From: an archaeon
Lineage (GTDB): Archaea; Asgardarchaeota; Hermodarchaeia; Hermodarchaeales; Hermodarchaeaceae
Assembly (NCBI GenBank): GCA_016550405.1
Contig: JABXGX010000150.1
Location: 1 to 11,871, forward strand
Length of the DNA: 11,871 nt
Direction of reading: 5' to 3'
Positions 1 to 6,961 of this stretch are shown here, in pieces (position 1 is the first letter of the stretch; every line of letters starts with the position of its first letter). The translations under genes were made by a program, and so were the position numbers. The notes beneath the pieces are model-generated. The model was not told the DNA's origin. It saw only the letters and a program-made list of their open reading frames with translations, and searched no databases.

Positions 1-681
1 AAATACGTCCCGAACCAATGGATGGCCGCAACCCTTGGTGATGAAGTGGAATTCTTCAAGCTTTTAGGGATTCCGGAAAACGCTTTGCGGTTCCGGCATA
101 TGCGAAAAGAAGAAACTCCCCATTATAGTGGAGGGACGTTTGATCTCGAAGTGAAGTTTAGTTTTGGCTGGAAAGAGGTAATAGGAAATGCCTATCGTCG
201 AGACCATGATCTCAAATCCCATATGAATGGGAGTCAGAAGGATCTCAGTATCGATGTTGAGGGTCGGAAAGTAGTCCCCCACGTTATTGAACCCTCATTT
301 GGCGTAGATCGCGTTATTTATGCCATTTTAGAACACGCTTATCGACCAAAAGATAAAGCACGTGGATGGAGTTGGTTCCAATTTCCAAACGAACTTGCAC
401 CTTACCATGCTGTAATATTACCACTCTTGAACAGGCCGGAGCTTGAGGAGAAGGCATTCACATTGTATCATGTCTGTAAATTGCAGGATCTAGCAGTACA
501 ATATGATGATAGCGGTCGAATCGGCCGTCGATATGCAAGAGCAGATGAAATAGGAATACCCAAAGCAGTAACAATTGATCCCCAAAGTTTGGAAGATGAG
601 ACCGCAACAATTCGGGACCGTGACACAGGTGATCAAACACGCCATTTGATTAGTGAAATTCCCAGTCTTCTAAGAACCTAG
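1..681 (+). CDS. glyS: glycyl-tRNA synthetase, C-terminal part (5' truncated by window)
   Basis: Class II aminoacyl-tRNA synthetase that charges tRNA-Gly in the cytoplasm. The frame is open from base 1 (K-Y-V-P-N-Q-W before the first ATG at 22), so the gene enters from the left; 226 codons are visible. Seen: the end of the catalytic core with the class II motif 3 (IEPSFGVDRVIY, about nt 286-321), then an alpha/beta anticodon-binding domain (from about LAPYHAVILPL, nt 397 on) ending in DSGRIGRRYARADEIGIP and the RDRDTGDQ segment. These blocks are typical of the archaeal/eukaryotic alpha2 enzyme (usually about 550-600 residues), not the bacterial alpha2-beta2 form. The symbol follows archaeal usage. 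A T6 tract lies about 20 bases after the stop. The identification is firm; the N-terminal half is not visible. Confidence 0.93.
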   Translation, partial: KYVPNQWMAATLGDEVEFFKLLGIPENALRFRHMRKEETPHYSGGTFDLEVKFSFGWKEVIGNAYRRDHDLKSHMNGSQKDLSIDVEGRKVVPHVIEPSFGVDRVIYAILEHAYRPKDKARGWSWFQFPNELAPYHAVILPLLNRPELEEKAFTLYHVCKLQDLAVQYDDSGRIGRRYARADEIGIPKAVTIDPQSLEDETATIRDRDTGDQTRHLISEIPSLLRT

Positions 682-702
682 AGAGTACTAGTCCTATCCA
701 AC

Positions 703-708
703 TTTTTT
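703..708 (+). terminator. poly-T tract after glycyl-tRNA synthetase
   Basis: Six consecutive T on the coding strand, 21 bases past the stop codon. Archaeal RNA polymerase can terminate at U-rich tracts without a hairpin, so this is a candidate terminator. A single short tract is weak evidence; readthrough into the next gene is equally possible. Confidence 0.3.
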
Positions 709-795
709 CATTAACAGCTTAACTTTTACATGTTTAGAACCCTTACACCAGTATTATCATCTTCACCTTGGGCCAATTAGATTGGGTTGGCGATT

Positions 796-1410
796 ATGAC
801 AGAATCGATGGGGCGTATAGAATGCTGGAGATTGTATTGGCGAATGACGGACCTTGGTTCCCTCACTCGCCGTTATATTGTGATTGGCGCGTTTGATGGC
901 GCTTTAACCATTGTCGCCATTGTCCTCGGAGCGCTTGCCGCTGTTGTACTTTTCGGCAATATTATTAGTCCTCTCGATGTAAGGCTTCTGGTCAATGCAG
1001 GCGTGGCAGCGGCAATTGGCTTAGCCATCTCCAGCGGATGGGGCGCTTATGAAGCAGAACGAGTAGAAAGAAAATTAGAGATTCAACAACTCGAACAACA
1101 AATGCAACGGCCAATGAATGGTTGTATGGTAGATTCTGCCGTCCGGTTTGCCACCATTTGGGCTTCATGTATTCATGGCATTGCACCACTTCCAGCCGCA
1201 ATTCTTCCTCTCATTCCACTCATGATCTTACCTTTTGATTTTCTTCTTGGTGGAGCGATTTCTGTAGCAATCACTATGTTATTCCTCTTTGTCATCGGCG
1301 TTTGGATGGGACGAATCGCCAATGCAAGCATGATTGCAGGAGGGTTAAGAATGGTGTTAGCAGGTGTAGTCACTGCTTTAATTCTAGTAGCACTGGCTGC
1401 CATTTACTAA
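796..1410 (+). CDS. VIT1/CCC1-family membrane protein (putative Fe/Mn transporter)
   Basis: A 204-residue integral membrane protein resembling the archaeal branch of the VIT1/CCC1 family, whose characterised members export Fe2+ or Mn2+ from the cytoplasm. Seen: an N-terminal amphipathic stretch followed by RRYIVIGAFDGALT (about 25-38), with the family-typical FDG aspartate (D34) in the first membrane helix. Further hydrophobic helices lie at about 64-82, 119-145, 150-172 and 178-203. Between helices 2 and 3 is a short acidic/glutamine-rich helix (about 83-105; E85, E88, E91, E95, E100) where characterised VIT1 proteins carry their metal-binding domain; here it is short. I chose ATG 796 over the TTG at 787 because neither has a clear Shine-Dalgarno and ATG is likelier; ATG 808 is also possible. 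It lies 114 bases after glyS and converges with gatE across 20 bases. Substrate specificity is inferred from the family only. Confidence 0.72.
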   Translation: MTESMGRIECWRLYWRMTDLGSLTRRYIVIGAFDGALTIVAIVLGALAAVVLFGNIISPLDVRLLVNAGVAAAIGLAISSGWGAYEAERVERKLEIQQLEQQMQRPMNGCMVDSAVRFATIWASCIHGIAPLPAAILPLIPLMILPFDFLLGGAISVAITMLFLFVIGVWMGRIANASMIAGGLRMVLAGVVTALILVALAAIY

Positions 1411-1430
1411 AAACACAAATCTGTTAATAC

Positions 1431-3338
1431 TTAATTCTTTAACAAAGCCTTCACTGCAGTCTGTAATAATTCACTTACCAGCTTGCCATCAGCCCGTCCC
1501 CGCACTTCCTTCATCACTAAACCCATCAGTGGACCGATAGCTCTTTCTCCACGCTCTGTAACCATCGAAGCATTTACCTCAACAATCTTGTCAATCATGA
1601 TTTTAAGCTCGCTACGTGAAATCGTACCTAAGCCAAGATCGATGATAGCATTATCCACAGATTTGTCCGGGTTTTGAGCCAGCCATGTAAGTAGCTCTTC
1701 GATAGCTTCTTTGGCGAATTTCCCCTCTGCTAATCGGTCAAATAGAAGCAGGATCTGTTCTTCCTCTATATCATCAACTGCAACACCTTCACGTTCGAGA
1801 TTACGCCAAATAGTTTCAAGGGTTGAAGCCGCAGTGACTGCGAAGGACGGATGCTGCTTAGTGATTTGTTCAAAAAGATCAATTCGAAGAGAACGAATCA
1901 TTACTGTTGCTAACTCTTCGCTAAGTTGATACTCATCTCGGAATTTCTGTAATTTCTCCTCTGGTAACTCCGGCAAAGCTGCACGAATATGTTCAAGCCG
2001 GTCAGCCGTCACCACAACAGGTGCCACATCTGTTTCTGGATACATTCGCGCTGCACCTGGTCTTGGCCGGGAATATCGAGTTGTACCATTCTCCAAAGGA
2101 CCTCGGGTTTCAGCAGGTACTCCTTTGAGTACATCCTTTGCCCGGTCCACTACTGCTTTGAGCGCATCAGTAGACGCGGATTCAGCTGCGGCGACAATAA
2201 TGACAGCATCGTTTGTTTTTGCATTCACATGACTACGTAACTTTACAACTTCTTCAGCACTGATTCCGTAATTGGGAAGCTCATCAGTATGAAATAATCC
2301 TTGGACTCCACCCCAGAATTTTGCATAATCAGCAAATTCACTTCCTAATCGCCGACCAGGCTGAATTTCCCGTCCAACAAAACCTGCGAATCCTGGAAGG
2401 ACCAGGGCATATACACCCTCCTGTCGTTTGAGTGCTGACCTGATGACTTTGCTTTCGCTGTGTCGAAAGAGATCCGAGACGTCATGAATGTCTTTCTTTA
2501 TTTGACTAGGACGGATTCCTTGCTGCTTCAGTTCGTCGCGTAATCTAAGGAGTTCGACTTGTCGTTGAACCTCATAATGAACAACTTGGCCAATGAGATT
2601 CAGTTTCTGTACTCCTTTTATTTCGATAATAGCTCCACCTTTTATTGAGACATTGATATCTTGACGAATGGTTCCTAAACCTCGTTTGACTTTTCCAGTG
2701 ACACGAAAGATTTGTCCTATTCGGAGAGCCGTATCAAGTACTTGTTGAGGTGTTTTCATCACAGGTGCAGTGGCAACTTCGATCAGTGGTATTCCCAAGC
2801 GGTCAAGACGCCAATAGGTCCGTGAGCTGTCTTCTCGGATTTTTCGTGCCGCATCTTCTTCTACTCCGATGGTTTGGATTGGTACAGTCAGCCCATTTAC
2901 CTCAATAGACCCGCCAAAGGCGACGACAACACTTCTTTGGAATCCTGTTGTGTTGGAACCATCAATGACTAGCTTGCGCATAACTTGGATCTCATCAACA
3001 GGTTGAGCATTCATCAATAGCGAGATTTCTAAGGCGAACTCAACGGCTTCCTCATCCAATAGGTGGGGTGGTTCTTCATCTTGTTCAACTAAACAGATGC
3101 TATCATCATAATTTTCATAAATGTGAATTCGACCTTTTTGGAATTCAAAGAGTGCAGCAGGATCGACTTCGCCAAGTTCACTTTGGGTTGGACGCAAGCG
3201 GCGGAGAAAGGTGAAATCAGGGTCCTCCTCGCGGATTTCAGTTGGGCAGTTACAGAATAATTTGGTTTTTGTGTCTAATTGCTGATGAACCTCAATGCCG
3301 ATGAGCGCTCCCACTTTTTTAAAATCTATGGAACTCAT
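1431..3338 (-). CDS. gatE: Glu-tRNA(Gln) amidotransferase subunit E (GatE)
   Basis: The tRNA-binding, kinase/transamidase subunit of the archaeal GatDE complex. It activates Glu on mischarged Glu-tRNA(Gln) with ATP and amidates it using ammonia channelled from GatD. Its 635 residues match the family length. Seen: the GatB/E cradle core beginning with GIEVHQQL (14-21), KLFCNCPT (26-33, cysteines typical of the zinc region), GVEEDAARK (158-166), DRLGIPLIEVAT (179-190) and TRYSRPRPGAARMYPETD (420-437). An insertion at about 290-415 corresponds to the AspRS-like GAD domain that separates GatE from GatB. The C-terminal helical YqeY/GatB tail ends in GLVMKEVRGRADGKLVSELL (606-625). The ATG overlaps the gatD stop as ATGA, and GAGGAG lies about 11 bases upstream inside gatD, so translation is probably coupled. 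No key motif is missing. Confidence 0.97.
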   Translation of the reverse strand: MSSIDFKKVGALIGIEVHQQLDTKTKLFCNCPTEIREEDPDFTFLRRLRPTQSELGEVDPAALFEFQKGRIHIYENYDDSICLVEQDEEPPHLLDEEAVEFALEISLLMNAQPVDEIQVMRKLVIDGSNTTGFQRSVVVAFGGSIEVNGLTVPIQTIGVEEDAARKIREDSSRTYWRLDRLGIPLIEVATAPVMKTPQQVLDTALRIGQIFRVTGKVKRGLGTIRQDINVSIKGGAIIEIKGVQKLNLIGQVVHYEVQRQVELLRLRDELKQQGIRPSQIKKDIHDVSDLFRHSESKVIRSALKRQEGVYALVLPGFAGFVGREIQPGRRLGSEFADYAKFWGGVQGLFHTDELPNYGISAEEVVKLRSHVNAKTNDAVIIVAAAESASTDALKAVVDRAKDVLKGVPAETRGPLENGTTRYSRPRPGAARMYPETDVAPVVVTADRLEHIRAALPELPEEKLQKFRDEYQLSEELATVMIRSLRIDLFEQITKQHPSFAVTAASTLETIWRNLEREGVAVDDIEEEQILLLFDRLAEGKFAKEAIEELLTWLAQNPDKSVDNAIIDLGLGTISRSELKIMIDKIVEVNASMVTERGERAIGPLMGLVMKEVRGRADGKLVSELLQTAVKALLKN

Positions 3339-4690
3339 CCTTGGGTCATCTCCTCGTATTGGCTACGTTTCGAACAGTCAGTTATTTCTCCCACCAAGTT
3401 CTCCAGCATTTTTTCCCGAATCCTAGATGGCTCTCGAGTTTGAGCAAGCACCCACATCAACTTCACATATGCTGTCTCAGCAATCATATCTTCAGCAGGA
3501 ATGACGCCCCGTTGGACCAATTCGACTCCAGTTCGATATACTCTCATCTGCACGCGACCCCAAATGCACTGAGAGGTCATTACAATTGGAATTTGTTCTT
3601 CTTGGGCTCTTTCTATCGCTGAGAACATCGATTCCGGCGCATGGCCTAGTCCAGTCCCTTCGAGAACAATTCCGTGATAGTTGCGGTCAATAAGCGCGTT
3701 CATAAGTTCTCCCGTTCCCCCAGGCGTGGTCTTTAGTAATGCAACTTTGGCGTCGAAGTTAGGCTTCAAAGTTAGTTTTCGTTTTTCATCACGGTGATGG
3801 TACATAGACTCATCGACGAGCATATGCACTTTCCCTTCTGTGACCTCACCTAGTAAGTCGGCGTTGATGGTTAAGAAGGCATCACGGCGGCTTGTATGGC
3901 ATTTTCGAACCTGGGTTCCTAGGTGTAAGGCTATTCGTGTGTCATCTGGGGTCCGATGCATTGCGATTACTACTTCAGCAAAAGGTGCTCGACACGCCGT
4001 TAAGACCGCCCCGGTTAAATTCAGGGCTGCATCAGAAGAAGGGCGGTCAGATGATCGTTGTGAACCGGTTAAGATTACTGGGCGTGGGAGATTTTGGAGG
4101 GCGAAACTGAGGGCTGCTGCTGTATATCCCATTGTATCCGTCCCGTGGGCAATTACAACACCTTCGGAGTCCTCAAGGTGTTTCGCAGTTTGTTTAGCAA
4201 TTTTTGTCCAATGACTTGGTTGGAGGTTTTCACTAAATACGCTCAATAAGACTTCGGCTCTAATATTTGCTAGTTCACCTAGCTCTGGGACGACTGTATA
4301 GAGATCATCCGCTGTTAAGGCAGGATTGACAGCCCCAGTCTGATAGTCGACCCGACTGGCAATTGTGCCTCCGGTACTCAAGATACTGACCCAGGGTAAT
4401 CCTTTCTTAATTTTTCGCGGAACTGATGGCATTTCAGGCCGAACGTCTCTCCCTGCGTCCACCCGTTTGAGTTCCTTAATGTTATCTACATGAATACCCA
4501 CATTATATCCAGAATCAAGCTTGAGTATAATGTGTTGGTCATCCGCGCCAATTTCAGCACGAGGGATTACTATTCCTTCAAAGGTATTATCAGTAGTTAC
4601 AATGGAAATGCGATCCCCAACCAGGACCTTTGCTTTGCTAAGAGTTTTCTGAGCTTTTCCGAGATATCCGGCCGGTTCCTCTGTTGGCAT
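3335..4690 (-). CDS. gatD: Glu-tRNA(Gln) amidotransferase subunit D (GatD)
   Basis: The asparaginase-like glutaminase subunit of GatDE, which releases ammonia from an amide donor for GatE. It has 451 residues from the chosen ATG. Seen: an N-terminal small beta-barrel (about 20-75) typical of GatD, then an L-asparaginase I fold with STGGTIAS (105-112; T109 is the likely nucleophile), AHGTDTM (181-187; T184 and D185), TGSQRSSDRPSSDAALNL (208-225) and VRKCHTSRRDAF (261-272; K263 is the likely catalytic lysine). The set of catalytic residues appears complete. A TTG at 4699 would add three residues, but the AGGCGG stretch upstream sits at a usable distance only from ATG 4690 and abuts the TTG. It is the first gene of the gatDE pair, with a four-base ATGA overlap into gatE. 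With no clear promoter in the 121 bases upstream, cotranscription with the surface-protein gene cannot be excluded. Confidence 0.96.
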   Translation of the reverse strand: MPTEEPAGYLGKAQKTLSKAKVLVGDRISIVTTDNTFEGIVIPRAEIGADDQHIILKLDSGYNVGIHVDNIKELKRVDAGRDVRPEMPSVPRKIKKGLPWVSILSTGGTIASRVDYQTGAVNPALTADDLYTVVPELGELANIRAEVLLSVFSENLQPSHWTKIAKQTAKHLEDSEGVVIAHGTDTMGYTAAALSFALQNLPRPVILTGSQRSSDRPSSDAALNLTGAVLTACRAPFAEVVIAMHRTPDDTRIALHLGTQVRKCHTSRRDAFLTINADLLGEVTEGKVHMLVDESMYHHRDEKRKLTLKPNFDAKVALLKTTPGGTGELMNALIDRNYHGIVLEGTGLGHAPESMFSAIERAQEEQIPIVMTSQCIWGRVQMRVYRTGVELVQRGVIPAEDMIAETAYVKLMWVLAQTREPSRIREKMLENLVGEITDCSKRSQYEEMTQG

Positions 4691-4781
4691 ATTGAACAAC
4701 CGCCTGTAGGCATCTTAGGGCTTTGAGCTTTTAGGACTTTGCCCAACTCACCCTTACGTCCGATTACTGAATCTTTTTCAG

Positions 4782-4793
4782 AAAATCGATTTT
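4782..4793. repeat. 12-bp perfect palindrome between surface-protein gene and gatD
   Basis: AAAATCGATTTT reads identically on both strands and lies 19 bases past the stop of the surface-protein gene and about 90 bases ahead of the gatD ATG. It could be an operator-like site or part of a weak terminator, since each strand ends in a T run. An AT-rich palindrome of this length can arise by chance. Confidence 0.3.
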
Positions 4794-4811
4794 TTCCTGC
4801 TGAAGATTTAG

Positions 4812-6188
4812 CTAGAAGATACGTCGGCGGAATCGATATAGAATGAGTAGAACGATGAAGATAACAATGATGACGACTGCTATTCCTATCAACGTAAGCT
4901 CGCTTGGAATTAAGCCCCCTCCGATGGTAATCGATTCGGTCGTGGAAGTGAACGTATATTGGCTATTAAACAAATCAATACCAATGGCGACAACTGCCGG
5001 ATATTCGTAGATACCTGTTTGGAGTGCCATGACGGTGTACTCAAGGGTGATATTTTCACCAGGCTGAAGGTGTTGAATCGTTATCGAAGCAATTCCCTCA
5101 ACGAGTTGGAACACTCCATTCTCAATAGGAATAACGTCCCGAATTACGGCTTGGGTAAAAATTGTATTTCCAGTATTTTCAACAAAGATATTTACTGTTA
5201 ACAAATCTCCTCGATTGACGGCGTTTGTACTGAATTCTCTGCTAATCGATAGTACCGAGGATGCCTCTTGATATGAAATCCAATACTCAAAATCCTTAGT
5301 AGAATCAGAGAGTGGATATTCCTCGCTGCTAATTGGGTAGAAAGGGAAGGTCTTATCCTCAAAGATCCAAGCAGGAGTTCCATTCACGTAGACGCGATTA
5401 TAGGGTCCATTGATGATTACGGTGCCTTCTCCTGTTAGGTTCAAAAGTGCCGATTGACCCAAGGCATCTCCTAGACGAAATTCGTATGTATCCCCTTGCT
5501 GGGTAATGATATCAGAAATGGTGTAAGTAAAGGTTACATCAGCAACTGGGGCACTCTCGAACCATTCAAGGTGAATATGATATTCGCTCAGGCTTCCGAT
5601 GATTCCTGTTGCGTTAAAACCATCCATAAGGTAAGCTGTGGCGTTATTGACTAGATAAAATGTGTTGTTAAGAAATTCTTCATGAGAGGCGATAGCGTCG
5701 TTGAACAGCCACATAGTCTGATTCTCATAGTCTGTGAAGTTGAAGATGCTTAAGGATGGATAGCTGGTATATCGTATGTAATTTTCCATAGTGGTGTTTA
5801 AGAAATCTCTGACTTCGGAGGCAGTTGTGGTATTATCCCACGCAACAGCATAGATTGTAGCGTTTCCGGGATTTCCCTCCCAGATTCCCCCATCAATATA
5901 ACCAGATTTCGTCCAGGTATATAGCGGATTGAAGGGGGATTGTGCTCCTGTACGTGGACGACCAGTCCAACCAATTGTCACGGAATTTTCATCGAAACTG
6001 AATTCCACATCAAGATTGACATCAAGCCAATCAGCCGTCGTCTGTGGAACTGGTGGACTCTTTGATTGTAAAAGGTTATTCGTTCCAAAACCTCCGAATT
6101 GCAAGCTTACAGCAGGTGCAATAATGGGGCTCAGTATTAGCGTGCTAAGTAGGACCAGAATGAGAATCAGTGTTGTCGTTTTCTTCAC
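4812..6188 (-). CDS. secreted/surface glycoprotein-like protein with DUF11/CARDB-like domain and C-terminal anchor
   Basis: A 458-residue type I surface protein of unknown specific role. Seen: an N-terminal signal peptide (K2, K3, hydrophobic 7-23, likely cleavage near APA at 24-26). A long extracytoplasmic region follows, of which about 50-300 is not recognised. Next comes an Ig-like beta domain at about 315-420 with VNIFVENTGNT...LQPGENITLEYTV, resembling DUF11/CARDB repeats of archaeal envelope proteins. A single membrane helix (about 430-450) ends in a basic stop-transfer YRFRRRIF. Eleven N-x-T sequons are present (N109, 119, 131, 150, 156, 174, 182, 192, 250, 269, 379), with no N-x-S and no cysteine, suggesting heavy N-glycosylation. 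The start is GTG at 6188; an in-frame TGA lies 13-15 bases upstream and no ATG is available before the signal peptide. Its position next to gatDE does not indicate a function. Confidence 0.8.
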   Translation of the reverse strand: MKKTTTLILILVLLSTLILSPIIAPAVSLQFGGFGTNNLLQSKSPPVPQTTADWLDVNLDVEFSFDENSVTIGWTGRPRTGAQSPFNPLYTWTKSGYIDGGIWEGNPGNATIYAVAWDNTTTASEVRDFLNTTMENYIRYTSYPSLSIFNFTDYENQTMWLFNDAIASHEEFLNNTFYLVNNATAYLMDGFNATGIIGSLSEYHIHLEWFESAPVADVTFTYTISDIITQQGDTYEFRLGDALGQSALLNLTGEGTVIINGPYNRVYVNGTPAWIFEDKTFPFYPISSEEYPLSDSTKDFEYWISYQEASSVLSISREFSTNAVNRGDLLTVNIFVENTGNTIFTQAVIRDVIPIENGVFQLVEGIASITIQHLQPGENITLEYTVMALQTGIYEYPAVVAIGIDLFNSQYTFTSTTESITIGGGLIPSELTLIGIAVVIIVIFIVLLILYRFRRRIF

Positions 6189-6249
6189 AGTTACACACCA
6201 TCATTGAGTGAGAACTTCTTACCGGAGTGAACCCGAATACTCAAAGGTT

Positions 6250-6258
6250 GTTTTTAAC
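6250..6258 (-). promoter_or_regulatory. possible TATA element for surface-protein gene
   Basis: On the minus strand GTTAAAAAC, preceded by a purine-rich CGAAGAA stretch (BRE-like), lies about 62 bases before the GTG start. This would place transcription initiation roughly 35 bases upstream of translation. It is a weak match to the archaeal BRE/TATA consensus and the only candidate I see here. Confidence 0.25.
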
Positions 6259-6285
6259 TTCTTCGTTAAGAAACCTCCGTTTGTA

Positions 6286-6309
6286 TATCAAGTGTGAAAC
6301 GACTTGATA
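6286..6309. repeat. 8-bp inverted repeat with 8-base loop
   Basis: Arms TATCAAGT (6286-6293) and ACTTGATA (6302-6309) are perfect complements around an 8-base loop. The site lies about 98 bases upstream of the surface-protein start, just beyond its candidate TATA element, so it could be an operator. No T-run follows on either strand, which argues against a terminator. Confidence 0.4.
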
Positions 6310-6503
6310 CTTATCCTGACCACACCCCCCGATTGAAAAAATGTTGACTTCCTATCTAATCCCAGCATGATTTCGATGCTGCTGACACACAAAATCCGAA
6401 TCACTCCAACAACTGAACAGGGCTCAGGAGTGGACTCGATAAAAGCTCCTTCATCTATGTAGGAACAGTTCACAAGATTTTCCGGTAGATACATCTGAAG
6501 AAA

Positions 6504-6527
6504 ATTTTACAAAATACCCTGTAAAAT
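6504..6527 (-). terminator. hairpin terminator candidate after ubiquitin-like gene
   Basis: Perfect 8-bp arms (ATTTTACA / TGTAAAAT) around an 8-base loop begin 13 bases after the stop of the minus-strand ubiquitin-like gene. They are followed on that strand by a short T-rich run (TTTCTTC). Position and shape suit a terminator or 3'-end stabiliser. The stem is AT-rich and therefore weak. Confidence 0.4.
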
Positions 6528-6540
6528 AATAAACCGTCTC

Positions 6541-6756
6541 TTATCCACCTGCAATGATTGGGAGTACAATTACTCGCTGCCCTTCAATGATTTCATCTTC
6601 GAGATAGGCTCGTTTCCCGTCAACTAGGACGACAAAATGTCGGTGAAGTAACCCCAATTCCTTTAAAAGTGACCGTACGGTCTTGGTTTCTGTCATTTGA
6701 AATTCAGTAACGGTACTTCGTAACGCCATAGCTGTGAAATTAAAATCAGCTTCCAT
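6541..6756 (-). CDS. ubiquitin-like beta-grasp protein (MoaD/ThiS/SAMP type)
   Basis: A 71-residue small sulfur-carrier or protein-modifier of the MoaD/ThiS/SAMP/Urm1 group. Seen: the beta-grasp pattern MEADFNFT (strand), TKTVRSLLKELGL (helix, about 24-36), HFVVLVDGKRA (40-50), the acidic DEIIEGQRVIVLPI (54-67), and the C-terminal IAGG whose glycine would be adenylated by an E1-like enzyme. Length matches the family. Start: a TTG at 6786 would add ten residues, but the AT-rich promoter candidate at 6801-6810 would put the transcript start near 6780 and leave no leader. ATG 6756 has GGTGGTG just upstream and is preferred. No E1, MoaE, thiazole-synthesis or tRNA-thiolation gene is adjacent, so the pathway (molybdopterin, thiamin, tRNA thiolation or protein conjugation) cannot be decided. 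Transcribed divergently from tRNA-Arg. Confidence 0.82.
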   Translation of the reverse strand: MEADFNFTAMALRSTVTEFQMTETKTVRSLLKELGLLHRHFVVLVDGKRAYLEDEIIEGQRVIVLPIIAGG

Positions 6757-6800
6757 AAAGACACCACCGCAAAGCAATTCTCTCAATGCGATGTACAGAT

Positions 6801-6810
6801 AAAAATATAT
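6801..6810 (-). promoter_or_regulatory. TATA-like box for ubiquitin-like gene (divergent promoter region)
   Basis: ATATATTTTT on the minus strand lies about 45-54 bases upstream of ATG 6756. This predicts a start of transcription near 6780 and a leader of about 20-25 bases containing GGTGGTG. It supports ATG 6756 over the upstream TTG at 6786. The same AT block, read on the plus strand, is about 57-66 bases ahead of tRNA-Arg and might also serve it with a short 5' leader; no closer TATA box is evident for the tRNA. Confidence 0.45.
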
Positions 6811-6866
6811 CCGGCTCCTACCGCTATCTCATGCAAACTTCACGAAATCCTCATTCCTCACAAATC

Positions 6867-6943
6867 GGGCCCGTGGCCAAGCAGGATACGGCATCGGCCC
6901 TCTAAGCCGAAAATCCGGGGTTCGAATCCCCGCGGGCCCGCCA
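6867..6943 (+). tRNA. tRNA-Arg(UCU), CCA encoded, C at position 33
   Basis: A full cloverleaf. Acceptor GGGCCCG (6867-6873) pairs with CGGGCCC (6933-6939); G73 is at 6940 and CCA is encoded at 6941-6943. D stem GCC/GGC (6876-6878/6890-6892) has G18-G19 and A20. Anticodon stem TCGGC/GCCGA (6894-6898/6906-6910) encloses loop CCTCTAA with anticodon TCT (6901-6903). The variable loop is 5 bases, and the T arm is CGGGG-TTCGAAT-CCCCG (6916-6932). A20 and C35 are known arginine identity elements, and G15-C48 can form the Levitt pair. It reads AGA (and AGG by wobble). No intron. Odd: position 33 is C instead of the near-universal U, and 13-22 is an A-C mismatch. Confidence 0.95.
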
Positions 6944-6961
6944 TTCTTGGATGGCACCTCC

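Larger units (their letters stand above)
6189..6540. other. 352-base intergenic region with two hairpins, no convincing gene
   Basis: This spacer separates the ubiquitin-like gene from the surface-protein gene, both on the minus strand. It holds two perfect 8-bp inverted repeats (6286-6309 and 6504-6527), a shorter 5-bp one (6364-6380, AGCAT/ATGCT) and a weak TATA candidate. A 68-codon minus-strand ORF (6288-6494, ATG) runs through it. It has no Shine-Dalgarno, no recognisable domain and an unremarkable composition, so I do not call it a gene. A non-coding RNA or long leader cannot be excluded. Confidence 0.5.

Noticed and set aside
1173..1403. 76-codon minus-strand ORF opposite the VIT1/CCC1-like gene
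   Set aside because: The plus-strand frame encodes clear membrane helices with the FDG motif; the antisense frame is a shadow.
3840..4214. 124-codon plus-strand ORF inside gatD
   Set aside because: It is antisense to gatD, whose frame contains all catalytic motifs; the peptide shows no domain and has the composition of a shadow frame.
6288..6494. 68-codon minus-strand ORF in the intergenic spacer
   Set aside because: It starts with ATG but has no Shine-Dalgarno, no domain and no hydrophobic or repeat pattern, and it ends within an inverted repeat. Conservation data would be needed to revive it.
6901..6903. Reading the tRNA as tRNA-Glu (CTC) by shifting the anticodon one base
   Set aside because: The 5-bp stem TCGGC/GCCGA fixes a 7-base loop with TCT at 34-36; A20 and G73 also fit arginine better than glutamate.
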